Source: Thermoactinomyces sp. DSM 45891
GTDB lineage: Bacteria; Bacillota; Bacilli; Thermoactinomycetales; Thermoactinomycetaceae
Length of the DNA stretch: 64,000 bases
Reading direction: 5' to 3'
NCBI RefSeq assembly: GCF_900119485.1
Contig: NZ_FPJZ01000001.1
Location: 1-64,000, forward strand
The notes beneath the pieces were generated by a model. That model searched no databases. It was not told the origin of the DNA and saw only the letters and a program-made list of their open reading frames with translations. Positions within the stretch are counted from its first letter, which is position 1; each line of letters starts with the position of its first letter. Position numbers and translations under genes: made by a program. This document shows, piece by piece, positions 8,906 to 17,470 of the stretch.

Positions 8906-9889
8906 GAAGTGTCTAGGAAGGTGTTGCTTTATTTCAAGATATCGATGCTCCCAGGTATTTGATAATGCGTACTGAATCCTGGATCCCGAGTCTCCGGGCT
9001 CCTTCAAACGCCATTCCACCAACTCTACAAAATTTCTCATATCTTTAGCGATATCGATATAAGGACTCATAGCTCTACACTCTGGGAGTGCAGTGGAGAT
9101 AACGGGTTTCCCGCTAGCTAAGTACTCATACGCTTTTACAGGGTTGGTTGCTAAGGTGATGGCATTGATCCGAAAAGGGATTAAACAGACTGAAAAGTGC
9201 TGAATATATTGATTTAACTTAAAATGAGGGATGTTATCTAGGAATTGAATGGTAGGATGGGTAATAAATTTTGATCCAAACTCAGGACCAATCACTTGTA
9301 CGATAGCGGTTGGGAGCTGTGCACAACGCTGTAAAATCGAAAGATGAATCCAAGGCGCCCATGCACCCACATAGCCCAGAATGGGTTTTGATAATGTAGT
9401 GGTATCTGTGTTTAAATGTAAACCCATGCTGGGATCGTATCCATTGCGAACCAAATGGATTGGAAGGTTACTCATCCTCTCTATTCTCTTGTAAATCCGT
9501 TCAGAGGTACAGAAAATAATATCCGCCTTTTGAAATATTTCTATCTCATAGGGATGCCACTCCGCAAAATCATCTACACAGTCATATACCACCCAGTCAA
9601 CAAGATGGTAGGGTAGGCTCTTTGCTAAGAGTGGATTGCTACACCAGATCCCAATGGGCTCATGACTTGTCTTTTGAATATTTGGCAATTCCTCACTTAC
9701 CCATATGTCCCAATTCGATATCACATATAATCCAGGTATTACTTCTGTTAGGGGTTCTTCTGTTTGAGTCCGGTTTGCATAGTAGACCGTATGTCCGTCC
9801 GCAGCAAATTGGGATAGGATTTGTTGCGGCCTTTGTTTCATCCAAGTCCAATCAATAGTTGGGGGATATAGGATAATAGCCACTTTCAT
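8897..9889 (-). CDS. Glycosyltransferase (GT4-like), paralogue of the 6.3-kb gene
   Basis: GT-B glycosyltransferase of 330 aa. The start MKVAIILYPPTIDWTWMKQR, the middle VVYDCVDDFAEWHP and the donor motif NPVKAYEYLASGKPVISTALPE all parallel the gene at 6340, but this copy lacks the C-terminal DNRLRE-like extension. The start is supported by AGGAGG just upstream. It is transcribed toward the pyruvyltransferase and overlaps its end by 9 bp, so the three genes look like one functional block that has been rearranged. Substrate unknown. Confidence 0.85.
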   Translation of the reverse strand: MKVAIILYPPTIDWTWMKQRPQQILSQFAADGHTVYYANRTQTEEPLTEVIPGLYVISNWDIWVSEELPNIQKTSHEPIGIWCSNPLLAKSLPYHLVDWVVYDCVDDFAEWHPYEIEIFQKADIIFCTSERIYKRIERMSNLPIHLVRNGYDPSMGLHLNTDTTTLSKPILGYVGAWAPWIHLSILQRCAQLPTAIVQVIGPEFGSKFITHPTIQFLDNIPHFKLNQYIQHFSVCLIPFRINAITLATNPVKAYEYLASGKPVISTALPECRAMSPYIDIAKDMRNFVELVEWRLKEPGDSGSRIQYALSNTWEHRYLEIKQHLPRHFLS

Positions 9890-9937
9890 TCCTCCTTAAA
9901 CTCATGTAGCCATCTCGAAATAGAGAGGAAGAGTATA

Positions 9938-11182
9938 ATGCATATCGTCATACTAGAAAAGCATGAATCATGGACGACGGATCTAACTATTCAATCTATA
10001 AAACGATATGCATCTGATATACAAATTAGTGTGATAAAAAAAGATTATGGATTAAGGCTGAACAAAATCCGTTCATATTTGTCTAATCAAGATATCCTAG
10101 TGGTCTGCCAATCCGGTGATACCTTTTTGCCTGATTTCGTTACATGGATAGAAAGAAACTGTCATAGCAAGAATTCATACCGTGGCATTATCATCATTCA
10201 TGAAGGAAGAAGAATTCCTGTTGTATTTTTTTGTAACAGTCATGTTATACCATTTTCGGAATGGAATATCCTCCCTTTCCAACATTATGTACGCGAAGAT
10301 CAATTACGGTACTCTGATGATAAACGTTGGATCTATTGGAAATCAGAAGAATGTGGATATATTCCATCTACTCGCACTCTCCCTTGGGAGAGGAGAGAAG
10401 TGGTTGAAAAGCTCATCTTACCAATTGTCCAACCAACTCATCATTACAAGGGGCATCCCACTAACGAAAATCCAATTGTTACAGTTGGTATTGCCACTTA
10501 CCAAATGGGTCATATGTTAATGTGGGCCGTGCGAAGTGTAAAGAATCAAACAAACCCGTATTGGCATTTGCTTGTTTATGATGATGGATCTACTGACTCT
10601 ACAACAAATGTTTTGCAAAACGAAGCACAGGGTGATCCCCGCATAACGGTTCTTAGAGGAAAAGAAAACAGAGGGAAAGCGTATGCTTTAAATCAAATCC
10701 TAAACCATACGTGTACTCCATGGCTTATAGAGCTGGATGCAGATGATTGGCTAGCCCCGCACGCTGTTCAGTCTATATATGAAGCTGCAGATCCTATTGG
10801 AGAAGATCATAAACAATTTATGTACGGAGATTATTATTTATGGGAACAAGGTAAAAGGGAGCTCCGATATCGAGGTATTCAGTCACCCAAATGGGAGCAA
10901 CTTGAGCGGTTCATTCAATCAGGCACCGTCATTTGTCCTAGGATCTATTCAACGGATGCTTTATCTCAGATCGGCGGTTGGGATGAAGGAGGACTTTATA
11001 AAGGACGATTGTATGAAGACCTAGAACTCCTATATCGGTTAAACATGAACAAAGTGAGTGTAACCTCACTTCCATCACCTATCTATCATCGAAGACTCCA
11101 TTCCTATAGCGTTACACACCAAGCTAAAAAAAACGCCTATCCAAAGTGGTTAATCGATTTGAAAAGTAAAAGCTCGACATAG
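9938..11182 (+). CDS. Two-domain glycosyltransferase, GT2 C-terminal domain
   Basis: Residues from about 175 form a GT-A fold family 2 transferase with VTVGIATYQM, VYDDGSTDST and the DxD-type ELDADDW. The later GGWDEGGLYKGRLYEDLEL is the ED motif region that supplies the catalytic base. The first 165 residues resemble a degenerate GT-A-like segment (VVCQSGDTFLPDF) but I cannot assign it. Ribosome site AGAGAGGAAG precedes the ATG. It is divergent from the glycosyltransferase at 8897 and ends in a terminator. Probably part of surface glycan synthesis. Confidence 0.85.
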   Translation: MHIVILEKHESWTTDLTIQSIKRYASDIQISVIKKDYGLRLNKIRSYLSNQDILVVCQSGDTFLPDFVTWIERNCHSKNSYRGIIIIHEGRRIPVVFFCNSHVIPFSEWNILPFQHYVREDQLRYSDDKRWIYWKSEECGYIPSTRTLPWERREVVEKLILPIVQPTHHYKGHPTNENPIVTVGIATYQMGHMLMWAVRSVKNQTNPYWHLLVYDDGSTDSTTNVLQNEAQGDPRITVLRGKENRGKAYALNQILNHTCTPWLIELDADDWLAPHAVQSIYEAADPIGEDHKQFMYGDYYLWEQGKRELRYRGIQSPKWEQLERFIQSGTVICPRIYSTDALSQIGGWDEGGLYKGRLYEDLELLYRLNMNKVSVTSLPSPIYHRRLHSYSVTHQAKKNAYPKWLIDLKSKSST

Positions 11183-11196
11183 AATCGAGCTTTTAC
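11166..11196. terminator. Bidirectional terminator, GT2 / Sm-like pair
   Basis: A perfect 12-bp stem, GTAAAAGCTCGA with TCGAGCTTTTAC, and a 7-nt loop that contains part of the GT2 stop codon. It serves the + strand GT2 gene and the convergent small genes. Confidence 0.8.
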
Positions 11197-11205
11197 CAAG
11201 CATTA

Positions 11206-11409
11206 CTATACTAATACCCGAACATAAGAGGGTACATCATAAGGAATCTCAGCTTGTGTAAATGGACTTGTATAGGTACCGCCAGATATCTCGATCTCAA
11301 ATGCGTTAGGCCTAGCGGCAAGTATTTTCCCCTCTAACACCTCATTCATAAAATAAACTTCAACATTTTTCCCTACTTGTGCTCGTAACATTTGTCTTAA
11401 ATTCAACAT
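11206..11409 (-). CDS. Small Sm-like (DUF2642-type) protein
   Basis: 67 aa from ATG 11409, chosen because AGGAGTG lies 5 bp upstream; the in-frame GTG at 11415 would overlap that site. The sequence LRQMLRAQVGKNVEVYFMNEVLEGKILAARPNAFEIEI has the alternating hydrophobic pattern of short Sm-fold or DUF2642 domains seen in Bacillales, some of them spore-associated. No catalytic residues are visible. The preceding gene's stop codon lies in this gene's ribosome site, so the two are likely coupled. Function unknown. Confidence 0.55.
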   Translation of the reverse strand: MLNLRQMLRAQVGKNVEVYFMNEVLEGKILAARPNAFEIEISGGTYTSPFTQAEIPYDVPSYVRVLV

Positions 11410-11417
11410 AATCACTC

Positions 11418-11690
11418 CTAAGAAAGAATCGCACGAATGCTAAGAATCGGAACTATGACCAAATCTCCATTACTTTCTTCTAATTGAATCCCATCAGAAC
11501 CTACCTGTTCTAAAACTCCTGACACAACCCCTGCATCTGTCATAATGTTGACGACTGTGTGTAGTTTGGAACGAAGTAAGCGACGTAGCGCCCGCTTTCG
11601 CCAAGAAAATCGATCAACACGATAACTTAGATCAATCATCAGAATCATCAACGTAATTTGGATTAGGAATAGTACCCAAATACTTGCCAT
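11418..11690 (-). CDS. Membrane-anchored Sm-like small protein
   Basis: From ATG 11690 the product is 90 aa: one N-terminal membrane helix (IWVLFLIQITLMILMIDL), a basic linker, then a domain (LHTVVNIMTDAGVVSGVLEQV...) patterned like the DUF2642/Sm-type domain of the next gene. I prefer this ATG to an upstream start because translation before it looks non-protein-like and a GGGTGAG site precedes it. It forms a two-gene unit with the soluble homologue downstream. Role unknown; a surface or spore-layer function is a guess from the glycan neighbours. Confidence 0.55.
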   Translation of the reverse strand: MASIWVLFLIQITLMILMIDLSYRVDRFSWRKRALRRLLRSKLHTVVNIMTDAGVVSGVLEQVGSDGIQLEESNGDLVIVPILSIRAILS

Positions 11691-11803
11691 AACACTCACC
11701 CGATCACATCCCTTTCTTGCAGAGTTTCGAACTATTATATGAGATCTATAGTGATTCGAAACGAACAATCACCTATGTCCAAAAAAGAAGATGAGAGGAA
11801 TGA

Positions 11804-12931
11804 ATGATGTTGATGATGAAAAAAGTAGCAATTGTATTTGGAACACGGCCAGAAGGAATTAAAATGTCACCTGTTATTAAAGAGCTATTAATGGACCCTT
11901 TTTTTAAGGTAGTGGTAATTAATACTGCTCAGCATAGAGAGATGCTAGATCAAGTCATGCAACATTTCGGTATTAAAACAGATTATGATTTGAATGTAAT
12001 GAAGCCCAATCAGTCGTTAGTTGAACTATCAAGCCATCTCATTTTAAAGTTGAACGACGTGTATCAAGAAATACAGCCCGATCTGGTATTAGTTCATGGG
12101 GATACAACAACAACTTTCGTAGGGGCGTATACAGCCTTTTTAAATCAGATTCCCGTAGGACATGTAGAAGCTGGACTGCGAACATATAGACTTGATTCTC
12201 CGTTTCCAGAAGAACTAAATCGTCAACTTGTAACCAGACTATCCAGCATTCATTTTGCTTGTACGGAGGAAAATAGGGCGAATTTGATGCAAGAACAGGT
12301 TCCATCCAAGAATATATTTGTAACTGGAAATACTGTTATCGATGCACTCATGACTACTTTACAAATCCCTATTGTATTACCCAGAAAATTGCAGCTACTA
12401 GAAGCAAAACCATGGAAAATCATCTTGGTAACAACGCATCGTAGAGAAAATATAGAAGAATTAAAAGAAGTTTATCAGGCACTCCACATGATTGTTCAGT
12501 CCCAAGAACAAGCCTTAGTTGTATTCCCTGTCCATAAAAGTCCGAAGGTAAGAAAAGAAGTCCAAAAATATCTTCCACGTCACAAACGAATTTTGCTTGT
12601 GGAACCGATGGATTACCATTTGTTTTGCCATGTGATGAAGCGTTCTACTATCGTTGTTACCGATTCAGGAGGTATTCAAGAAGAAGCGATCTCTCTTGAT
12701 GTACCTGTTTTGGTAACAAGGAATACCACCGAAAGACCAGAAGGACTACAAGCTGGAGCTATTCGGTTAGTAGGAACAGAGAAACAGGAGATTTACCAGC
12801 AGATTCATCTATTACTAACCAACACACAGATATACGATGAAATGAAAAATGCAAAAAACCCATATGGAGATGGGTTTTCCGCACGACGTATTCGAAAGGT
12901 ACTAAAAGCATACTTCCATGATGGTAAGTAG
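11804..12931 (+). CDS. mnaA: UDP-N-acetylglucosamine 2-epimerase (non-hydrolysing)
   Basis: Interconverts UDP-GlcNAc and UDP-ManNAc, feeding ManNAc into teichoic acid linkage units or capsule. Motifs: GTRPEGIKMSPVI near the start, HGDTTTTFVGAY, GHVEAGLRT and VTTHRREN, all standard for WecB/MnaA. Length 375 aa is normal. AGAGGAATG precedes the ATG; two further ATG codons downstream are possible starts. It stands alone on the + strand beside the glycan block and converges on the Cyt homologue with a 34-bp gap. It may be either the housekeeping copy or a cluster-specific one. Confidence 0.95.
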   Translation: MMLMMKKVAIVFGTRPEGIKMSPVIKELLMDPFFKVVVINTAQHREMLDQVMQHFGIKTDYDLNVMKPNQSLVELSSHLILKLNDVYQEIQPDLVLVHGDTTTTFVGAYTAFLNQIPVGHVEAGLRTYRLDSPFPEELNRQLVTRLSSIHFACTEENRANLMQEQVPSKNIFVTGNTVIDALMTTLQIPIVLPRKLQLLEAKPWKIILVTTHRRENIEELKEVYQALHMIVQSQEQALVVFPVHKSPKVRKEVQKYLPRHKRILLVEPMDYHLFCHVMKRSTIVVTDSGGIQEEAISLDVPVLVTRNTTERPEGLQAGAIRLVGTEKQEIYQQIHLLLTNTQIYDEMKNAKNPYGDGFSARRIRKVLKAYFHDGK

Positions 12932-12965
12932 GGTGATGCATGACTAGTACAATTAACACTGAAGC

Positions 12966-13583
12966 TCAAGGTAGACAGGCCGTTCCATATGCATTTATGG
13001 CAGTTAAGCGAACTGAATAAGTATGTTTATCCTTAATAGTGATAAATAGTACTTTTTCTTTTTCAATATCAACTGAAATTTCAAATCCCATAGGGATACA
13101 TGATATACATCCCCTAGATTCAATAGCAAAAAGTATATTATACAAATAGGTTGTACTATGAGCATCTTCCTTCTTCCAAAAAATCCAAGATGAACTTTCT
13201 TGCAAGTTTAAATTTGTAAAAACATTTGTCATAGCAATAGTTAATTGATTCGCTATTTCTCCTTCAGGAAAAGACGCATTAAGCATTTGACTCAGTGCCT
13301 GCATGATTTGATTTACCATACTATCAATTTGAATAGTTTGACTGATGATGGTTTGATCTATTTTTCCTATAACCCATAGGTTTTCGCTTTGTGCAATTTG
13401 TGTTGCCTTATTCAAATCAAACTGTAATGTTTGGGGATTAATAGCTCTATTGAATGCTGTTGCCAAAGCTATTGCCTCATTTATCCGACTAGGATCAACA
13501 CCATAAATTGTACTATACTGATTTGCACTATCATTTCTACCTATGATTGGAATTACAGAACGTAATCGATTTCGACAAGCCAT
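12966..13583 (-). CDS. Cyt-family cytolytic delta-endotoxin homologue
   Basis: Predicted pore-forming protein of the Cyt1/Cyt2 (CytB) family, whose members act on membranes of dipteran insects. From ATG 13583 (AGAAGG upstream) it has 205 aa. As I recall Cyt1A, the segments EAIALATAFNRA (36-46), VFTNLNLQESSSWIFW (121-136), YLYNILFAIE (146-155) and IPMGFEISVDIEKEKVLFIT (163-182) match in order and spacing. It lacks roughly 30-40 N-terminal residues and the C-terminal tail of the Bacillus thuringiensis proteins, so it resembles the protease-trimmed toxin core. There is no signal peptide. It is monocistronic, with a 25-bp inverted repeat upstream. The fold call is strong; toxicity is unproven. 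Confidence 0.85.
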   Translation of the reverse strand: MACRNRLRSVIPIIGRNDSANQYSTIYGVDPSRINEAIALATAFNRAINPQTLQFDLNKATQIAQSENLWVIGKIDQTIISQTIQIDSMVNQIMQALSQMLNASFPEGEIANQLTIAMTNVFTNLNLQESSSWIFWKKEDAHSTTYLYNILFAIESRGCISCIPMGFEISVDIEKEKVLFITIKDKHTYSVRLTAINAYGTACLP

Positions 13584-13619
13584 GAATATCCCTTCTTTCT
13601 TAAAGTAGAGCACGGAAAA

Positions 13620-13675
13620 TCATATAAATAAAAGCAACCATAATTTTCAGATTATGGTTGCTTTTATTTATATGA
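13620..13675. terminator. 25-bp perfect inverted repeat upstream of the Cyt homologue
   Basis: Arms 13620-13644 and 13651-13675 are perfectly complementary around a TTTCAG loop. The core AAAAGCAACC/GGTTGCTTTT looks like a bidirectional intrinsic terminator. No gene ends on either side: it lies 36 bp upstream of the Cyt start codon and about 200 bp before the divergent esterase. It may insulate the toxin gene, act in its leader RNA, or be a remnant of a lost gene. Confidence 0.6.
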
Positions 13676-13772
13676 GATACCTAGAAGATACGTGTAAAAA
13701 TAGGACATATTCCTTTTTTACTCATTGGTCTCATGAGTTTAAATTATAGGTTACAAAATGGCGATAAAAATT

Positions 13773-13863
13773 TATATTGCGCAAAATATAATTAACCATG
13801 CTATTGACGACTATTGAAATCCATGTTATATTTATTTTACAAAATTTAATTTTGCACAATATA
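13773..13863 (+). promoter_or_regulatory. Esterase promoter flanked by inverted putative operators
   Basis: The promoter TTGACG (13804-13809), 17-bp spacer, TATATT (13827-13832) fits sigma-A well. On either side lie related motifs in opposite orientation: TATATTGCGCAAAAT (13773-13787) and the complement of TATATTGTGCAAAAT (about 13849-13863). Their placement around the promoter suggests an operator pair for an unknown repressor. This is inference from symmetry only. Confidence 0.5.
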
Positions 13864-13881
13864 AAACACAGGAGGGAATAA

Positions 13882-14967
13882 ATGATGCCGAAACAATATG
13901 CATCAATACCAAAAGCAACAAAAATGGGCATACTAGTTACCGGAGCGATTTTTGCTTTAGTAGCTTGTTCATCAAATGTTTCAGGAAAAGCAGATAACCA
14001 AAATAAAGAATCTAAAGAAAAGAGTGTGAACAAAGTGGTACTAGAACCAAAAGCTCAAGAGTTTGCAGATGCAACGAAGAACCCACCTTATTTGTTTGAT
14101 TTAGGTCCAGTAGAAGGTAGAAAAACAGTAGATAAAGTACAATCAGAACCTATTAAAAAACCAGATGTGGATATGGAAGACATTACAATACCAGTAGGAT
14201 CGTCATCGGAAAAAGTATCTGTGCGCATTGTCAAACCAAAAAATGCCCCTAAGGATCTCCCAATTATTTTATATACACATGGTGCTGGCTGGGTGTTTGG
14301 GAACGCACATACCCATGATCGCCTAATCCGTGAACTTGCTGTTGGATCACAATCAGCTGTTGTCTTTACCAACTATAGTCTTTCTCCAGAAGCTAAATAT
14401 CCGAAAGCCATCGAAGAGGTTTATTCTGCACTAAACTGGGTTAGCAAAAATGGGAAGGAACGTGGTATGAACCCTGATAAAATCTCGGTTGCTGGGGATA
14501 GCGTAGGTGGAAACATGTCAGCTGCTATTACATTAATGGCAAAAGAAAGAAAAGGTCCAAAGATCCAGAAACAGCTTCTATTTTATCCAGTAACAGATGC
14601 TTCCTTTGAAACCGAATCATACAAACAATTTAAAGAGGGATATTTCTTGCGTCAAGACGCGATGAAATGGTTCTGGGATCAGTATACAACAAGCGAAAAG
14701 GATCGTAATGAGATTACAGCATCACCTTTACGTGCCACAACGGAACAGCTACAGGGATTACCAGAGGCATTGGTCATCACAGCGGAGGCAGATGTTTTAC
14801 GCGATGAAGGAGAAGCTTATGCTAATAAGCTTAGAGAGGCTGGAGTAAAAGTTACATCTGTACGTTTCCAAGGGGCTATTCATGATTTTGTTATGCTAAA
14901 TGCATTAGCAGATACAGAGGCAGCTAAAGGAGCTATGAAGCTTGCCAACTCTTGGTTAAAAGAATAG
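13882..14967 (+). CDS. Lipoprotein alpha/beta hydrolase (HSL-family esterase)
   Basis: Carboxylesterase of the hormone-sensitive-lipase (family IV) type, anchored outside the membrane as a lipoprotein. A hydrophobic signal ends in the lipobox LVAC with Cys at residue 33, followed by a Lys/Ser-rich linker. The oxyanion motif HGAGW replaces the usual HGGGW. The nucleophile elbow is GDSVGG. The catalytic Asp lies in ITAEADVLRDEG and the His in GAIHDF. Ribosome site GGAGGG and the promoter described upstream support the start. Ends in a strong terminator. Substrate unknown; short-chain esters are typical of the family. Confidence 0.88.
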   Translation: MMPKQYASIPKATKMGILVTGAIFALVACSSNVSGKADNQNKESKEKSVNKVVLEPKAQEFADATKNPPYLFDLGPVEGRKTVDKVQSEPIKKPDVDMEDITIPVGSSSEKVSVRIVKPKNAPKDLPIILYTHGAGWVFGNAHTHDRLIRELAVGSQSAVVFTNYSLSPEAKYPKAIEEVYSALNWVSKNGKERGMNPDKISVAGDSVGGNMSAAITLMAKERKGPKIQKQLLFYPVTDASFETESYKQFKEGYFLRQDAMKWFWDQYTTSEKDRNEITASPLRATTEQLQGLPEALVITAEADVLRDEGEAYANKLREAGVKVTSVRFQGAIHDFVMLNALADTEAAKGAMKLANSWLKE

Positions 14968-14981
14968 TAATCCAAATAGAT

Positions 14982-15026
14982 AAAAAACCCGATTTTTTCG
15001 CTGATAGTGAAAAAATCGGGTTTTTT
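14982..15026. terminator. Bidirectional terminator, esterase/InhA copy 1
   Basis: Perfect 18-bp stem (AAAAAACCCGATTTTTTC and its complement) with a 9-nt loop. It shares the element GTGAAAAA(A)TCGGGTT with hairpins at about 63300 and, less closely, 25250. Confidence 0.85.
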
Positions 15027-15030
15027 AACG

Positions 15031-17310
15031 TCATTTTGATTTAGAAAACTCTACAAGAGCAGTTCGCCCTCTATCAAATGTGTCTTTAACCGTTATTTTC
15101 AAGCCGTTTTTAGGTAATTTTTTACCAGATTCAGGCTTGTATGGGCTTGTGTAATCGTTTCCATCAAAGAAGGTGCGAACGCCAGGTTGGGAAGGATATT
15201 TCATTGCATACGTTGGATATTTGATATCAATAGGTGATGTTCTCGTGAGACCAAAAGCTGAGTCGGCTAACTGTACTCCTGTTTGAGCTGCATTTCCATT
15301 ATCCCAATAAAATCCTTTTTGATGCGAGTCAACGACTCCAAGGAATCCTTCACCCGGATGTTTACCTGTCATATTGTCTTCGCCGTAACGTCCATCGTAA
15401 TACCATATGACCATACCTGGATCATATCGAAGGAGACTTTCATGACGACGAATGTGAGCTAATCCTTGATCTAAGCCATTATGTGTACGCCACTCGATCA
15501 AGTAGTAGTTCGGGAAGGGAGTAGGGGAGCCGTCAAATGTTTTAAATCCTTGTAATGTAAAAGCAGGAGTACCTTCCACATCATCTTGGAATATATTGTT
15601 ATTATTTGCCTTTACCTGAATATTGTCCACAAAAAAACCTTCTTGGGCAATGGCGATATCTGTTACATAATTAAATTCAATCCTAACCTTTTTCCCGATA
15701 AAGGCGGCTAGATCCAATTGCTCATTTTGCCACTTCCCATTCGTCCCTGTGTAAGTCTTGATTTTAACAGGGGTTGTGGAGCCGTCTGCATAAACATTTA
15801 CATAGATAAAATCATAATCTACTTCCAAATCCCACCAAGCATCAAAAGAGAGATTCGCAGTGGTAGCGCTTGTCAGATCAATCTCAGGAGAGGTCATTTT
15901 CGTATTGATAAAATCTCCTTTTGTAGAGAAATAAGATAATTCTCCTAAAGGTTGTGTTGCTGCTTCCTTGTTTACATCAGACAAGTTCACCTTTAATAAC
16001 TTTCCATATTTCCCATTTTTCACAGCCTCATCCAGTTCCAGTGTCAATTTTTTCTTCCCTAATTTCTTCAGATCCACTACCTTGGGAACAGGCCAATTTC
16101 CTCCGAACGTCTCATGGAAATATAATTTAGCCCATGCACTTAAGCCGGGGGGCTCCATCCCTAATGTGCGTCCAGCCCAACTTCCCAGGGACATAGCAGA
16201 CCAATATTCAACAGGGGATCCCGAGCCTGTTGAACCGGTATCGTATTCATCAGGTAAACCAATGTTATGTCCATATTCGTGCACAAACACTCCGACCGCG
16301 CCATCTTCTGGCTGAATAATATAATCATAAGCTTTTAAACTACTGCCAGGGATTGGGACAGGTTGATCAGCAATAACAGAACGATGGGACCAAATAGCAT
16401 CTCCACCTAGTTCGCCACCACCCGCTTCTTCACCCGTACCAGAGTGAACAATGAAGAGTGCATCTAAGATACCGTCTGGTTCCATTACATTTCCATCGCC
16501 ATCTTGATCATACGGATCACGAACATCGTACTTTGCTTCTTTACCTTTGATTTGTTGCCCTACACTTTCTAGGGTCTCTACAACCAATGCTCTTGGGTTA
16601 GCATCTTTGTTATTTCCTTGATGCCCCCCATAATAGGCAGCCTCATATTTCGATTGCACCCATGGGGTTACAGTACCATTTACATCCCAAAAGCCGGAGG
16701 ATTGCTCCATGTAATACCGTCGGAAGGAGAGGAACTGCTCACCTTTATCATTCTTAAAACCCTTTGGGTTAAAAAGTAAATCCTGATAATGTTTTTGGTT
16801 AAAATCCTTTACCCAAAAGTCAAACGGAGAATCCGGTTTAATCTGATTGTGTTTAAAATTGGGAAATTCAATTAACGCAACAACACCATTTTCATTATGC
16901 TTCGCAGGTTTGGAGGGGGAAGAGGCATTAGACTCCGCGAAGTTCGCAATCTCTTTCGAACTACGCTCAAAACTTGCTTTCTTTCCTTTTTCCGCCCTTT
17001 TACCAAACTTGGAAGTGACATCTAAACCGTCTGTTTCGGCAAAAGGAGTTTTGCCATTCTGGACATACTCCTTAACAGCTTTCTCAATATCAGTTTGAGA
17101 AGCACTTTCTTTGATTTTCCCTTGTTTCTTCAGTGTACGGACTAGCTTGTCCTGATTGATAACAGGCCAGTCGATATGGTCTGTCTCCTCAAGAGCCGTC
17201 TTTGTTGTTGTGGCATGAACATCTGACTGGAGTGATGGGGTTATAAATGCCGTTCCTACCAGTAATGAAGTAGAGAGTAGGGCAATTATTGATCTGCTAT
17301 GCCTCACCAT
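15031..17310 (-). CDS. inhA: Immune inhibitor A-type M6 metalloprotease (copy 1)
   Basis: Secreted zinc protease of peptidase family M6. In the Bacillus cereus group InhA degrades insect antibacterial proteins and host matrix proteins. Signal peptide at 1-34. A propeptide follows to about 140. The catalytic motif HEYGHNIGLPDE begins at His344, within a domain rich in calcium-type acidic loops (DQDGDGNVMEPDG at 269-280). A C-terminal MAM/VEG-like beta domain with a TFDG motif runs to 759 aa. Length and layout match InhA. ATG is preceded by AAGGAGGGG. The next gene upstream is a paralogue of identical length. Confidence 0.93.
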   Translation of the reverse strand: MVRHSRSIIALLSTSLLVGTAFITPSLQSDVHATTTKTALEETDHIDWPVINQDKLVRTLKKQGKIKESASQTDIEKAVKEYVQNGKTPFAETDGLDVTSKFGKRAEKGKKASFERSSKEIANFAESNASSPSKPAKHNENGVVALIEFPNFKHNQIKPDSPFDFWVKDFNQKHYQDLLFNPKGFKNDKGEQFLSFRRYYMEQSSGFWDVNGTVTPWVQSKYEAAYYGGHQGNNKDANPRALVVETLESVGQQIKGKEAKYDVRDPYDQDGDGNVMEPDGILDALFIVHSGTGEEAGGGELGGDAIWSHRSVIADQPVPIPGSSLKAYDYIIQPEDGAVGVFVHEYGHNIGLPDEYDTGSTGSGSPVEYWSAMSLGSWAGRTLGMEPPGLSAWAKLYFHETFGGNWPVPKVVDLKKLGKKKLTLELDEAVKNGKYGKLLKVNLSDVNKEAATQPLGELSYFSTKGDFINTKMTSPEIDLTSATTANLSFDAWWDLEVDYDFIYVNVYADGSTTPVKIKTYTGTNGKWQNEQLDLAAFIGKKVRIEFNYVTDIAIAQEGFFVDNIQVKANNNNIFQDDVEGTPAFTLQGFKTFDGSPTPFPNYYLIEWRTHNGLDQGLAHIRRHESLLRYDPGMVIWYYDGRYGEDNMTGKHPGEGFLGVVDSHQKGFYWDNGNAAQTGVQLADSAFGLTRTSPIDIKYPTYAMKYPSQPGVRTFFDGNDYTSPYKPESGKKLPKNGLKITVKDTFDRGRTALVEFSKSK

Positions 17311-17347
17311 AGCCCCTCCTTATATGAGATAATCCAGTTACATTTTT

Positions 17348-17377
17348 ATTATAATTCAAATATATTTGTATTATCAA
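17348..17377 (-). promoter_or_regulatory. Promoter of inhA copy 1
   Basis: TTGATA (17377-17372), 18-bp spacer, TATAAT (17353-17348), about 38 bp before the start codon. The -35 and -10 hexamers are the same as those of copy 2. Confidence 0.6.
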
Positions 17378-17414
17378 TAAATTTAGAAATAAAATAGGTT
17401 GGTGTCCGTATACA

Positions 17415-17470
17415 AATAATACACAAAGAGAGTACTGCTGAAATTAGCAGTACTCTCTTTGTGTATTATT
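17415..17470 (-). terminator. Terminator overlapping the stop of inhA copy 2
   Basis: Perfect 25-bp inverted repeat (arms 17415-17439 and 17446-17470, 6-nt loop GAAATT). The stop codon of inhA copy 2 lies inside the 3' arm. It separates the tandem proteases into independent units. Confidence 0.85.

Noticed and set aside
13731..14033. 100-codon minus-strand ORF over the esterase promoter and start
   Set aside because: It covers the esterase promoter, ribosome site and lipoprotein signal, has no family signature, and its composition mirrors the opposite-strand gene.
17415..17470. CRISPR-like repeat reading of the many palindromic hairpins
   Set aside because: The hairpins differ in sequence, occur singly at gene ends and have T tracts, as expected of intrinsic terminators. 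No regularly spaced repeat array exists in the window.
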